Below are positions 1 to 6,471 of a stretch of DNA of 36,015 nucleotides, in pieces. The DNA comes from a virus: positions 1 to 36,015 of the IMG/VR virus record IMGVR_UViG_3300042400_000891; one strand, given 5' to 3'. Within the stretch, counting starts at the first letter, position 1. The number at the start of each line of letters is the position of its first letter. A program made the translations under genes and the position numbers. The notes below the pieces were generated by a model. That model worked only from the letters and a program-made list of their open reading frames with translations. It did not search any database and was not told where the DNA came from.

Positions 1-64
1 CGTGCAAATCTTGACGGTGCAAATCTTGACGGTGCAAATCTTGACGGTGCAAATCTTGACGGTG
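1..64. repeat. 64-bp direct terminal repeat, left copy
   Basis: Bases 1-64 are identical to 35952-36015. Both copies consist of four 15-bp pentapeptide-repeat units plus four bases. Only this overlap length fits, because the first unit starts with CGTG, which occurs once near the right end. It is best explained as an assembly overlap of a circular or circularly permuted genome rather than a biological terminal repeat. Confidence 0.9.
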
Positions 65-483
65 CAAATCTTGTCCGTGCAAATCTTGACGGTGCAAATC
101 TTGACGGTGCAAATCTTGTCCGTGCAAATCTTTACGGTGCAAATCTTGACGGTGCAAATCTTGACGGTGCAAATCTTGACGGTGCAAATCTTGACGGTGC
201 AAATCTTGACGGTGCAAATCTTGTCCGTGCAAATCTTGTCCGTGCAAATCTTTACGGTGCAAATCTTGACGGTGCAAATAAAATACCTATGCATTGTAAA
301 TGGTCACATGGAATAACTAATAATAAGATTTCAATAGGTTGTAAAACTAAAAGTATTGAAGAATGGGAAGTTTTTTTTAATTCAAATGAAGAATTTCAAA
401 CAAAAAGAGATACAAAAGAATTTAAACAGATACAAGCAGTCTTTGAAGCTTATAAAGCATATTTAACATTTTTAAATAAATAA
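1..483 (+). CDS. Pentapeptide-repeat protein, C-terminal part (gene continues from 35787 across the circle junction)
   Basis: Frame +1 is open from base 1 to the stop at 481-483. It encodes 18 consecutive pentapeptides of the A-N-L-x-x type ([15 protein letters not shown]), then a non-repeat tail beginning about base 280 (KIPMHCKWSHGITNNK...) with two Cys and a helical, charged C-terminus. Pentapeptide repeats are known to fold into a right-handed quadrilateral beta-helix. The N-terminus lies at 35787-35951. After removing one copy of the 64-bp terminal repeat the two parts join in frame (55 + 160 codons, 215 aa). The tail matches my recollection of a pentapeptide protein common in Bacteroidetes phages, but its function is unknown. 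The repeats are almost identical at DNA level. An overlapping VQILT-repeat frame is only a shadow. Confidence 0.85.
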   Translation, partial: RANLDGANLDGANLDGANLDGANLVRANLDGANLDGANLVRANLYGANLDGANLDGANLDGANLDGANLDGANLVRANLVRANLYGANLDGANKIPMHCKWSHGITNNKISIGCKTKSIEEWEVFFNSNEEFQTKRDTKEFKQIQAVFEAYKAYLTFLNK

Positions 484-485
484 TC

Positions 486-842
486 ATGGAATTTAAAGGG
501 TCAAAAGGAAAGTGGAAGGTAACATTTCATAAATCATTAAACAATGCTCGTGAATTGTCATGTATTCAAAATGAAAATCATGATAATCTACCTACTGATT
601 TACATATAATGAATAGTTATTTTATTGATTATTCAGAAGTTCAAAGAGCAAATACTTTGCTTATTTCAAAATCGCCTGAAATCTTGAAAGAATTACTTGA
701 AACTTTAACAGATTTAAAAATATTAAGAAATCAAATTGCATCAGAAGTAAAAAATAATCATTTATTTGAAGGTATGCCTGAATTGATGGATAAATGGATT
801 GAACGTAAAGAAAAACTAATCAAAGAAGCAACAGAACTATGA
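486..842 (+). CDS. Small phage protein with ANxLLISKxPEIL motif
   Basis: A 118-aa protein. It starts with a GxKGKWKV segment and has a central RANTLLISKSPEILKELLE segment. This recalls a widespread phage family with the pattern ANALLIAAAPELLEAL, which has no assigned function. The C-terminal half (about residues 65-118) is predicted helical and highly charged. It begins 2 nt after the pentapeptide stop, and its last bases overlap the next gene (ATGA junction), so it is part of a tightly packed early operon. The start is the first ATG after the upstream stop. Confidence 0.75.
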   Translation: MEFKGSKGKWKVTFHKSLNNARELSCIQNENHDNLPTDLHIMNSYFIDYSEVQRANTLLISKSPEILKELLETLTDLKILRNQIASEVKNNHLFEGMPELMDKWIERKEKLIKEATEL

Positions 843-1075
843 CACCGAAAGAAAAAGCAAATGCATTAATTAAAAAAATGCTATCAAAAAGTCCTAATAT
901 ACAGGATGGGGTATCAATAATAGATACTATACAAGCCAAACTATGTGCAATAATTGCAATTGATGAGATAATTCAAGAATTAGAATATTTGAAACACACC
1001 GAAGATTGTAATGAAGATGTATTCGATAGTTATCAATATTATGAAAAAGTTAAATTAGAATTAGAAAAGTTATGA
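839..1075 (+). CDS. Small conserved phage protein (MTPKEKA family)
   Basis: A 78-aa protein. Its pattern MTPKEKANALIKK...AKLCAIIAIDEII...YYEKVKLELEKL matches a small family I recognise from many Bacteroidetes phages and prophages, usually encoded near replication or recombination genes. It is entirely helical and charged, without catalytic motifs. The 4-bp ATGA overlaps with both neighbours indicate translational coupling. Function is unknown. Confidence 0.8.
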   Translation: MTPKEKANALIKKMLSKSPNIQDGVSIIDTIQAKLCAIIAIDEIIQELEYLKHTEDCNEDVFDSYQYYEKVKLELEKL

Positions 1076-1395
1076 AAGCAAGTGAATTAAGAATTGGGAA
1101 TTTAGTTTATAAAAATGGAATTGCCACAGAAATAACAGCAGACACAATGTTAGATATACTGCGATATACTACTCCATTTGAACCAATACGACTAACAGAA
1201 GATATTGTTATTGATTTAGGTTTAAATGCAGTAGAATTAGAAAATGGCGAATGGTTTTATCAAAATAGTAAATTCCGTTTAAATAAAAATTATGCAGGTT
1301 TTTATTATAGTAAAAATCTTAATATAAAATACGTACACCAGCTTCAAAATCTATACTTCGCTTTAACTGGTGAAGAATTAACAATTAAAGAATAA
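1072..1395 (+). CDS. Bacteroidetes phage protein of the KASELRIGN family
   Basis: A 107-aa protein. The N-terminus MKASELRIGNLVYKNG and the C-terminus YVHQLQNLYFALTGEELTI are hallmarks of a very common but functionally uncharacterised family in Bacteroidetes phages, prophages and conjugative elements. The N-terminal part (residues 1-50) looks like a small beta-barrel. The middle holds the usual PIRLTEDIVIDLGL segment. It overlaps the upstream gene by 4 bp (ATGA) and is followed 2 nt later by the next gene. The family supports a Bacteroidetes host. Confidence 0.88.
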   Translation: MKASELRIGNLVYKNGIATEITADTMLDILRYTTPFEPIRLTEDIVIDLGLNAVELENGEWFYQNSKFRLNKNYAGFYYSKNLNIKYVHQLQNLYFALTGEELTIKE

Positions 1396-1397
1396 CT

Positions 1398-1655
1398 ATG
1401 AAAAACTATTTTAACGTAAAAATTCCAATAAACAAGGAATTTATGCAAATGAGAAGGATAGCAATTAAAAAACTATCAAAAGAAGGAAAAACAAACAAAG
1501 AAATTGGAGATATAATAGGAATTTCACCAATAAACGTTTGTAATAACAAAAAAAGAGAAATTGATTCAGAAATTGAATTAAAGTTCAATGAAATGGTAAA
1601 AAGAAAATTATACCCTATAAAGGTAAAATCAAAGGTTAAATGGATTAATATTTAA
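1398..1655 (+). CDS. Small helix-turn-helix protein, possible regulator
   Basis: An 85-aa, very basic protein. Residues about 23-50 (AIKKLSKEGKTNKEIGDIIG, then ISPINVCNNKK) have the layout of a helix-turn-helix with the common TNKEIGDIIGIS turn. This suggests DNA binding, perhaps transcriptional control of the early region, since no classical repressor is present. A 60-aa reading frame on the other strand is a shadow of this A-rich sequence. The specific family is not recognised. Confidence 0.7.
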   Translation: MKNYFNVKIPINKEFMQMRRIAIKKLSKEGKTNKEIGDIIGISPINVCNNKKREIDSEIELKFNEMVKRKLYPIKVKSKVKWINI

Positions 1656-1666
1656 TAATTAGAAAA

Positions 1667-2077
1667 ATGAATAAGTTAACATCACAAGAAGAAAATCTAT
1701 TGGATAAAATAGGTGAAATTAGAAATGCTGAAACTTTTTGGAAAATTTGCCCATATACAGTAGACGAATTAAATGCAAAAAATAGAAATCGAAAATTAGC
1801 TGTTTGGAGACAGATTGGAATGGTTTGGTATAGATTATCAGGTAAATCTTTAGAAAGTGCAGGAAAAGTATTTGAGCGCGACCATGCAACCGTTCTTTAT
1901 TCGATTAAAATAGTAAGTAATGCTTTTGAAGGATATTATCCTGAAATGCTTGATAAAATCAAAATTTTAATTGATATTGATAAAACAAATTTTAGTTCTA
2001 AAGTATATAATTTGGAACCTATTTTTGAATGTGAATCTTTACTTACAATGCAAAATTTAATCTCTAACAAGCTATGA
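1667..2077 (+). CDS. DnaA domain-IV-like DNA-binding protein
   Basis: A 136-aa protein. Residues about 42-92 (RKLAVWRQIGMVWYRLSGKS, then LESAGKVFERDHATVLYSIK) align by eye with domain IV of DnaA: an Arg-Gln near the first helix, SL..G..F at the HTH turn, and the RDHATV signature at residues 71-76 corresponding to RDHTTV of bacterial DnaA, which contacts the DnaA box. The AAA+ domain of DnaA is absent. The N-terminal 40 residues (KICPYTVDEL) and C-terminal 45 residues are unrelated. It could act as an origin-binding protein, a competitor of host DnaA or a regulator; these are inferences. It overlaps the next gene by ATGA. Confidence 0.8.
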   Translation: MNKLTSQEENLLDKIGEIRNAETFWKICPYTVDELNAKNRNRKLAVWRQIGMVWYRLSGKSLESAGKVFERDHATVLYSIKIVSNAFEGYYPEMLDKIKILIDIDKTNFSSKVYNLEPIFECESLLTMQNLISNKL

Positions 2078-2259
2078 AAATTGATAAAATAAACAACACT
2101 GTAATGGTTGAATTAAGAAATTCAAATCAAAATCCTAAAATCATAAATTCAATTAAATTCTTTGATCGTTTTAATGTTGATTTATACAACAAGATTAAAA
2201 AATTACATAATGAATTTTCTCCTGGTCAAAACACGTTTGTTTTACATAAAAAAAGGTAG
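2074..2259 (+). CDS. Hypothetical small protein
   Basis: A 61-aa protein (MKIDKINNTVMVELRNSNQN...), with likely beta strands at the N-terminus and a helix in the second half. It starts in the ATGA overlapping the DnaA-like gene and ends one base before the zinc-binding protein gene, so it fits the operon exactly. No motif or family recognised. Confidence 0.6.
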   Translation: MKIDKINNTVMVELRNSNQNPKIINSIKFFDRFNVDLYNKIKKLHNEFSPGQNTFVLHKKR

Positions 2260-2260
2260 T

Positions 2261-2494
2261 ATGAAAATAAAGAAATGTCATACATGTAAACGAAAATTAC
2301 CTTTATTTTTATATAAAATAAACAATGCTGTTTATCAACGTGAATCAGATTTAGGTGTTTGTATCAATTGTAGGTTTTGTGGCTATAAATTAGCTTTAAA
2401 ACAAGAAGGATGGATGCAACGTATAAACGGAAAGTTTATGTTTGTTAAAGCCGATAAAATTGATATTTTTATTAAATATTGGTTAAAAAAATGA
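2261..2494 (+). CDS. Small zinc-finger-like protein
   Basis: A 77-aa protein counted from the ATG at 2261. The frame is open from 2162, but that longer form would overlap the upstream gene by about 100 bp, so the later start is preferred. Cysteines are arranged as CHTC (about residues 6-9) and CINCRFC (about 33-39), a likely zinc-binding knuckle or ribbon, followed by a basic C-terminus. Similar small CxxC proteins are common in Bacteroidetes phages. DNA binding is possible but not shown. Confidence 0.7.
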   Translation: MKIKKCHTCKRKLPLFLYKINNAVYQRESDLGVCINCRFCGYKLALKQEGWMQRINGKFMFVKADKIDIFIKYWLKK

Positions 2495-2628
2495 CAGAAA
2501 GAGACCCGAATTTAGAAGACAATATTAAATTATTGATTTGTGTTTTAATAACTTTTTGTAGCCTTGGAATTTTAGCATTTTCAATAATAATCATTATAAT
2601 TTATGATTTATGGATAAGGATGAATTAA
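2491..2628 (+). CDS. Small single-span membrane protein
   Basis: A 45-aa ORF starting in the ATGA that overlaps the zinc-finger gene and ending 19 bp inside the next gene. It has an acidic N-terminus (MTERDPNLEDNIK), then one long hydrophobic segment (about residues 14-40, rich in Ile and Leu) and a short basic end (WIRMN). This is a typical single transmembrane helix with the basic end likely cytoplasmic. Function is unknown; small early membrane proteins can be host-takeover or exclusion factors (inference). Confidence 0.55.
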   Translation: MTERDPNLEDNIKLLICVLITFCSLGILAFSIIIIIIYDLWIRMN

Positions 2629-2933
2629 AAAAGAAATATCAAAAATATAGCATCGATTCTTTAAGAGAAGCATTAAAAAAAGTAAGTAAAAAATCAAAAG
2701 AAGCTTTTGTAATTAATTACATTATTGATTTAAGGCAAAATAAAGCAATTGAATATTATTCACGCGAAAGTAAACTACAACTCGAAAGAGAAAAGCAAAA
2801 AGAGTTAGACAAAAAAAAGATTTATTTCGGTCATAAAAACGAGTCTTACTTTACTGAAGATGAAATGTTAGAAGGCTTTAAATGTAGTTATGAAGACCTT
2901 TCAATAAGTGAAAAATTAATGTATAATAAATAA
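2610..2933 (+). CDS. Hypothetical charged helical protein
   Basis: A 107-aa Lys/Glu-rich protein, with a central helical, possibly coiled-coil stretch (about residues 15-70) and a C-terminal part with aromatic residues (YFGHKNESYFTEDEML). It overlaps the small membrane protein by 19 bp in another frame. It ends 11 bp before the methyltransferase gene. No family recognised. Confidence 0.6.
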   Translation: MDKDELKKKYQKYSIDSLREALKKVSKKSKEAFVINYIIDLRQNKAIEYYSRESKLQLEREKQKELDKKKIYFGHKNESYFTEDEMLEGFKCSYEDLSISEKLMYNK

Positions 2934-2944
2934 ATAAAAATAAA

Positions 2945-3751
2945 ATGAAAGCAGAAATTTTTAATGATCATTTTCAGAATTTTAAAAGATATCAAATACC
3001 AAAAGCGCAATTAATTATTGCAGATATACCTTACAATTTAGGCGTTAATGCTTATGCTTCAAATCCAAGTTGGTATGAAGGGGGTGATAATGCAAATGGT
3101 GAAAGTGATAAGGCTGGAAAATCTTTTTTTGATACAGATGAAAATTTTAAACCAGCGGAGTTTATGCACTTTTGCAGTCAATTGTTAAAAAAAGAACCTA
3201 AAGAAAAAGGACAAGCTCCATGTATGATTGTATTTTGCGCCTTTGATCAACAAATGTATCTGATTGAATTAGCTAAAAGATATGGTTTAAATAATTACAT
3301 AAATTTAGTATTTAGAAAAAACTTTTCAGCACAAGTTTTAAAAGCAAACATGAAAATTGTCGGTAACTGTGAATACGGTTTATTATTTTATCGTGAAAAA
3401 TTACCAAAATTTAATAATAATGGTAAAATGATTATGAATTGTATTGACTGGGAGCGTGATACATCAACCCCAAAAATACACCCTACTCAAAAACCAGTGA
3501 AGTTATTAGAAAAATTAATTGAGATTTTCACAGATGAAAACGATGTTGTAATAGACCCATGTTGTGGAAGTGGAAGCACATTATTAGCAAGTGTAAATAA
3601 AGGACGTAAAGCTTATGGTTTTGAGATTAAAAAGAATTTTTATAATGACGCAAAGAATTTGTTAGAAAATCATAAAACAACAAAACAAGAAATTAAAGAG
3701 TTTGGATTTGCAAAAAGTGAATTAGAAAAAATTAATCCAACATTATTTTAA
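2945..3751 (+). CDS. DNA methyltransferase, beta-class amino (N6-adenine or N4-cytosine)
   Basis: A 268-aa S-adenosylmethionine-dependent DNA methyltransferase. The catalytic motif IV is DIPY (residues 27-30, a variant of DPPY). The SAM-binding motif I is DPCCGSGSTLL at about residue 204, preceded by HPTQKPVKLLEKLI (from residue 179) and followed by KAYGFEI. Catalytic motif before SAM motif is the beta-class order typical of CcrM/HinfI-like enzymes. No restriction endonuclease lies next to it, so it is an orphan phage methylase, likely protecting phage DNA from host restriction. The C-terminus ends in NPTLF. Target sequence cannot be read from the sequence. Confidence 0.93.
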   Translation: MKAEIFNDHFQNFKRYQIPKAQLIIADIPYNLGVNAYASNPSWYEGGDNANGESDKAGKSFFDTDENFKPAEFMHFCSQLLKKEPKEKGQAPCMIVFCAFDQQMYLIELAKRYGLNNYINLVFRKNFSAQVLKANMKIVGNCEYGLLFYREKLPKFNNNGKMIMNCIDWERDTSTPKIHPTQKPVKLLEKLIEIFTDENDVVIDPCCGSGSTLLASVNKGRKAYGFEIKKNFYNDAKNLLENHKTTKQEIKEFGFAKSELEKINPTLF

Positions 3752-3772
3752 TTACCAACAAAAACTATTTTA

Positions 3773-3919
3773 ATGAAAGTATTTATTCCTAAATATAATA
3801 ATTGGTTTACCATACTTGAAAGAAACGGTAATTTTGCAAAAATTGACTTTTACGGAAAAAAAATAGTATTTAATATTTTAGGGTATCAAACGAAAAATGT
3901 TCAAACTACTTTATTTTAA
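3773..3919 (+). CDS. Hypothetical 48-aa protein with C-terminal QTTLF
   Basis: A 48-aa ORF, 21 bp after the methyltransferase and the last ORF before a promoter and structured RNA. It has aromatic, beta-rich content (MKVFIPKYNNWFTILERNG...). The last five residues, QTTLF, resemble the pentapeptide (consensus QLSLF) with which bacterial DNA-replication proteins bind the sliding clamp. This is a suggestion only, since short matches occur by chance. Confidence 0.5.
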   Translation: MKVFIPKYNNWFTILERNGNFAKIDFYGKKIVFNILGYQTKNVQTTLF

Positions 3920-3934
3920 TTAAGTATTTATAGT

Positions 3935-3942
3935 TATATTTG
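3935..3942 (+). promoter_or_regulatory. Bacteroidetes-type -7 promoter element for the structured RNA and replication operon
   Basis: TATATTTG fits the Bacteroidetes -7 consensus TAnnTTTG. It is embedded in ATAGTTATATTTGT (3930-3943), identical to the 14-mer at 6472-6485 upstream of the Rad50-like gene. Expected transcription start is about 3946-3950, right at the first stem of the candidate RNA. A clear -33 TTTG element is not seen. Confidence 0.6.
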
Positions 3943-3948
3943 TTCAGT

Positions 3949-4043
3949 AGTTCGCTCTCGCATTATAGAACTTAAAGAAATTAAAGCCCTATTAATTAGT
4001 AGCGAGGTGAGAGCCGTGAAAATTGATAGGGCTTTTGCTTTTT
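3949..4043 (+). ncRNA. Candidate structured small RNA or leader: hairpin plus terminator-like hairpin with kissing loop
   Basis: About 95 nt between a promoter and the 4088 gene. Stem 1 is AGTTC (3949-3953) with GAACT (3968-3972), and its loop contains GCTCTCGC. Stem 2 is 15 bp, 3983-3997 with 4021-4035 (AAAGCCCTATTAATT with AATTGATAGGGCTTT, one G-U), followed by a T-rich run, so it resembles an intrinsic terminator. The 23-nt loop of stem 2 contains GCGAG (4002-4006) and TGAGAGC (4008-4014); the latter can pair with GCTCTCG (3954-3960) of loop 1. This is a kissing-loop or H-type pseudoknot. It could be a small RNA, an attenuator for the replication operon or a riboswitch-like leader. It does not match any class I know. 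Confidence 0.6.
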
Positions 4044-4087
4044 ATTAACTAAAAGTTACTGGTAATCTTTAAACCTTTATAAAAACT

Positions 4088-4273
4088 ATGGTAAGTTTAA
4101 AATTCCATGACAAAAATGATGAAACAACTATTGAATTGTTTGCTAACCAAACAACAAATTTACTTTATGTTGAGGTCTTAAAAATTGATGAAATGCTAAA
4201 TCTTGAATTAGATAAGTCTACAGCTATTAAATTAAGTAAAGAACTCCGTAAACAAATTGCTTTATTAGATTAG
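4088..4273 (+). CDS. Hypothetical small protein
   Basis: A 61-aa protein: N-terminal beta strands (VSLKFHDKNDETTIELF) and a C-terminal helix (LDKSTAIKLSKELRKQIALL). First gene after the structured RNA and 2 bp before the replisome organizer. Its strand-strand-helix layout ending in an acid-rich helix resembles that of the cassette protein at 12217, without close identity. Function unknown. Confidence 0.65.
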   Translation: MVSLKFHDKNDETTIELFANQTTNLLYVEVLKIDEMLNLELDKSTAIKLSKELRKQIALLD

Positions 4274-4275
4274 TT

Positions 4276-5169
4276 ATGGCAGAAGATAAAAAAGGTTTTT
4301 TATTGTATGCTGATTTAATACATACAATTGAAAAAATGCCAAATGATAAGGCTGGTTTATTATTTAAACATATACTAAACTATGTAAATGATTTGAACCC
4401 TGTAACAGATGATTTGATAGTTGAATTGACTTTTGAACCTATTAAACAGCAATTAAAACGTGATTTATTAAAGTACAAAGAAACTAAAATTGACAAAAGT
4501 AATGGTGGTAAATTAGGCAATCTTAAAAGGTGGCATAAAGATTTACATGATAAAGTAATTAAAAATGAGTTAGATATAAATGAAGCGTTAGTAATCGCTA
4601 ACAATCGCAAAACATCGCATACCGACAATATGCAATCGCACCCAATCGCAGAAATCGCTGTTAATGTAAATGATAATGTAAGTGTTAATGTAAATGATAA
4701 TGATAATGTAAAAGAAAAATTAAATAAACAATTAATTATATCTTCTACTCCGAAAAATGAATTTTCGGAATCTGTAAATAATTTTTATGATTATGTTTTA
4801 AAATATTTTGAAGAGAAGTTCATTCCAAAAACAGATAAACAAATTTCATCATGGAAAGAATGTATCGATAAATTAATTAGAATCGATGGATACGATTTAA
4901 AACATATTCATGAAATCATTAAAACTTTTCGAGAAGATAATTTCTGGAAAACAAATTTTAATTCATTACCAAAACTTAGAGAAAAAAATAATACTGGTGA
5001 AAAATACATTGATGTATTTTCTGTGAAACTTAAAAACAAAAATCAAAATGGAAAACAATCTACATTTGGCGAAACTAGAGACGAAATCAACGATCGAGCT
5101 AAACGAGAAATTTCAACGAGCATTATTAACACGCTTAACGGTGAACTCCGTGAGCAGTATGGACATTAA
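4276..5169 (+). CDS. Replisome organizer, DUF6291-like N-terminus and DnaD-like C-terminus
   Basis: A 297-aa protein. The N-terminal 75 residues (KKGFLLYADLIHTIEKMPND, AGLLFKHILNYVNDLNP, FEPIKQQLKRDL) match the DUF6291 type found in Bacteroidetes phage replication proteins. An Asn/Asp/Val-rich low-complexity linker follows (about residues 100-150, VNVNDN repeats). The C-terminal part (about 165-245, WKECIDKLIRIDGYDLKHIH, NFWKTNFNSLPKL) has the DnaD/DnaB_2 look. Proteins of this design bind the phage origin and load helicase, and the origin often lies in the linker region of their own gene; here an iteron-like cluster is present (4593-4702). No helicase or helicase loader with a Walker A motif is seen nearby, so host helicase is probably used. 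Confidence 0.8.
   Translation: MAEDKKGFLLYADLIHTIEKMPNDKAGLLFKHILNYVNDLNPVTDDLIVELTFEPIKQQLKRDLLKYKETKIDKSNGGKLGNLKRWHKDLHDKVIKNELDINEALVIANNRKTSHTDNMQSHPIAEIAVNVNDNVSVNVNDNDNVKEKLNKQLIISSTPKNEFSESVNNFYDYVLKYFEEKFIPKTDKQISSWKECIDKLIRIDGYDLKHIHEIIKTFREDNFWKTNFNSLPKLREKNNTGEKYIDVFSVKLKNKNQNGKQSTFGETRDEINDRAKREISTSIINTLNGELREQYGH
4593..4702 (+). other. Candidate replication origin: phased ATCGC iterons plus AT-rich direct repeat
   Basis: AATCGC or CATCGC units occur at 4593, 4603, 4613, 4634, 4644 and 4653 (CAATCGCA in the clearest copies), spaced 10, 10, 21, 10 and 9 bp, so they fall on one face of the helix. Because 10-11 bp is not a multiple of three, successive copies lie in different reading frames and do not give a peptide repeat, which argues for a DNA-level function. 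They are followed by the 19-bp direct repeat at 4660-4678 and 4684-4702 (GTTAATGTAAATGATAATG) in an A/T-rich stretch that could serve as an unwinding element. Placement inside the replisome-organizer gene matches lambda and related phages. Confidence 0.55.
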
Positions 5170-5803
5170 AAGAAATGAATTTCCTGCAATATCAACAAAT
5201 CAAAATCACGAACAAACAGTTGAAAGATTAACTTTGATTTTGGTAGATAGTATTGATGTTTACATGGGGATTAGAGGGGATAAAGTATCAAAACCATTGA
5301 TTATTAAATCAATTAAAGAAATTTTATCAAAATACGATTCTCTTTCATTTCAAGATATCGAATATTCATTTGAAAGATTTAATTACCCAGAAAAGTTCAA
5401 TCAATCAACTTTGACAATAAATGAAGTTTTAGAGCCTATTAAACAGTATTTTCATTTAAAAAATAAAATAAAAGCCGAAAAAATCAAAATGCAGGCTGAA
5501 ATTAATGAACGTAACGAGCAAAAACTTAAAAGTGATATATTCTATCAAGAATCAAAAAAAACCTATCTTAAATCGCTTGAAAATAAAAAATGGCTTGGTG
5601 ACATGTTTCAAGCAAAAGTTTTGCTAAATCATTTTACTAAATATTTTAGCGAAGAAACAAGAAACGAATACAAAAAAAAGGCAAAAATTGAAGAAGTTAG
5701 AATTTTAGAAAGTGGAAAATTAGATGCTTACTTGTATTCTTTTGAAAGAATTTTGGCAAACATGGTAATTATTGATTGTGTTAAAAATGGTTATAGGTTA
5801 TGA
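5159..5803 (+). CDS. Hypothetical protein in the replication operon
   Basis: A 214-aa protein from the ATG at 5159, which overlaps the organizer's stop by 11 bp. The frame is open from 5048, but that would overlap the organizer by about 120 bp and has no better support. It has an N-terminal globular part (about 1-95, VERLTLILVDSIDVYMG...) and a long charged helical segment (about 100-150, KIKAEKIKMQAEINERNEQK), then another helical part. It has no Walker A motif, so it is not a DnaC-like loader in the usual sense, though position after a DnaD-like gene suggests a replication role. Family not recognised. Confidence 0.7.
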   Translation: MDIKRNEFPAISTNQNHEQTVERLTLILVDSIDVYMGIRGDKVSKPLIIKSIKEILSKYDSLSFQDIEYSFERFNYPEKFNQSTLTINEVLEPIKQYFHLKNKIKAEKIKMQAEINERNEQKLKSDIFYQESKKTYLKSLENKKWLGDMFQAKVLLNHFTKYFSEETRNEYKKKAKIEEVRILESGKLDAYLYSFERILANMVIIDCVKNGYRL

Positions 5804-6123
5804 TACACTTACCAATTAAAGCTTTATCTGTAAACTCTGGATTCAAAGGCAAGCGCTACAAGACTGCTGAATACAAAAAGTATGAAAGAAATGTATTGCT
5901 TATGCTTCCTAAAATGCAAGTTGGAAAAGCACCATACAAACTTTACATAGAATTTGGTTTGTCCTCCAAATTACAAGATTTAGACAATGGAATAAAATTT
6001 TTGCAAGATTGTCTAGTAAAAAAATACGATTTTGATGATCGAGATATTTACGAATTGCACGCAAAGAAAATAATAACTAAAAAAGGTGAAGAATTTATAA
6101 AATTTAAATTAAGTGAAATATGA
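5800..6123 (+). CDS. rusA: RusA-family Holliday junction resolvase
   Basis: A 107-aa protein of the usual RusA length. It has the N-terminal SVNSGFKGKRYKTAEYKKYE segment (substrate-contact region) and the acidic cluster D60, D62, K66, D70, then FDDRDI (79-83), matching the catalytic Asp residues of RusA (D70, D72 and D91 in the E. coli protein). RusA cleaves four-way junctions formed during phage recombination and replication before packaging. It starts in an ATGA overlap with the previous gene and ends in one with the following 41-aa ORF. Confidence 0.85.
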   Translation: MIHLPIKALSVNSGFKGKRYKTAEYKKYERNVLLMLPKMQVGKAPYKLYIEFGLSSKLQDLDNGIKFLQDCLVKKYDFDDRDIYELHAKKIITKKGEEFIKFKLSEI

Positions 6124-6245
6124 AAAAAATTAAATATCCAATGAATTTTGAAGATTGGAAAAAATTAAAATCAACAAAAGAAGCTATCAAAATTTTAATG
6201 AAAGACTGGAATAATCGTAATCAAACAAAATTAGATTTAAAATGA
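6120..6245 (+). CDS. Hypothetical 41-aa basic protein
   Basis: A 41-aa ORF linked by ATGA overlaps both to rusA and to the gene at 6242, which supports its being translated. It is rich in Lys and Trp/Asn (MKKIKYPMNFEDWKKLKSTK...). No family recognised. Confidence 0.55.
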   Translation: MKKIKYPMNFEDWKKLKSTKEAIKILMKDWNNRNQTKLDLK

Positions 6246-6436
6246 ACTTACTATTTGAAATCGAACCCCTACCATCTGGTCCACAAATTGGATGGGTATT
6301 TTACGACAAAATGAATTTAGCGCAAAAATCTAGGTTTATGAAAGAGATAAAAAACAAATATTTTTTTAATGATTTTTTATATAAGAAATTCAATGATTTT
6401 GAACACTTTGTGAATGAAGCTAAAAAAATAAATTAA
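6242..6436 (+). CDS. Hypothetical small protein
   Basis: A 64-aa protein with a short N-terminal strand, a SGPQIGWVFYDKM turn and a helical, aromatic C-terminal half. Last gene before a promoter-bearing gap of 70 bp. Function unknown. Confidence 0.6.
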   Translation: MNLLFEIEPLPSGPQIGWVFYDKMNLAQKSRFMKEIKNKYFFNDFLYKKFNDFEHFVNEAKKIN

Positions 6437-6471
6437 AAAATATGATTAATGATTATTATTATTTAAAGATA

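Noticed and set aside
1-280. Tandem repeats as a CRISPR array or iterons
   Set aside because: Units are contiguous 15-mers without spacers and encode pentapeptides in frame.
2-316. Open frame encoding a [10 protein letters not shown] repeat protein
   Set aside because: It is the +1-shifted shadow of the pentapeptide repeats; a 15-bp repeat without stops opens several frames. The A-N-L-x-x frame joins with a proper N- and C-terminus.
1406-1588. Minus-strand 60-aa hydrophobic ORF
   Set aside because: Antisense shadow of the A-rich HTH gene at 1398-1655.
3935-4043. Hammerhead, HDV-like, pistol or twister ribozyme in the structured RNA
   Set aside because: The conserved core sequences of these ribozymes (for example CUGAUGA...GAAA for hammerhead) are not present.
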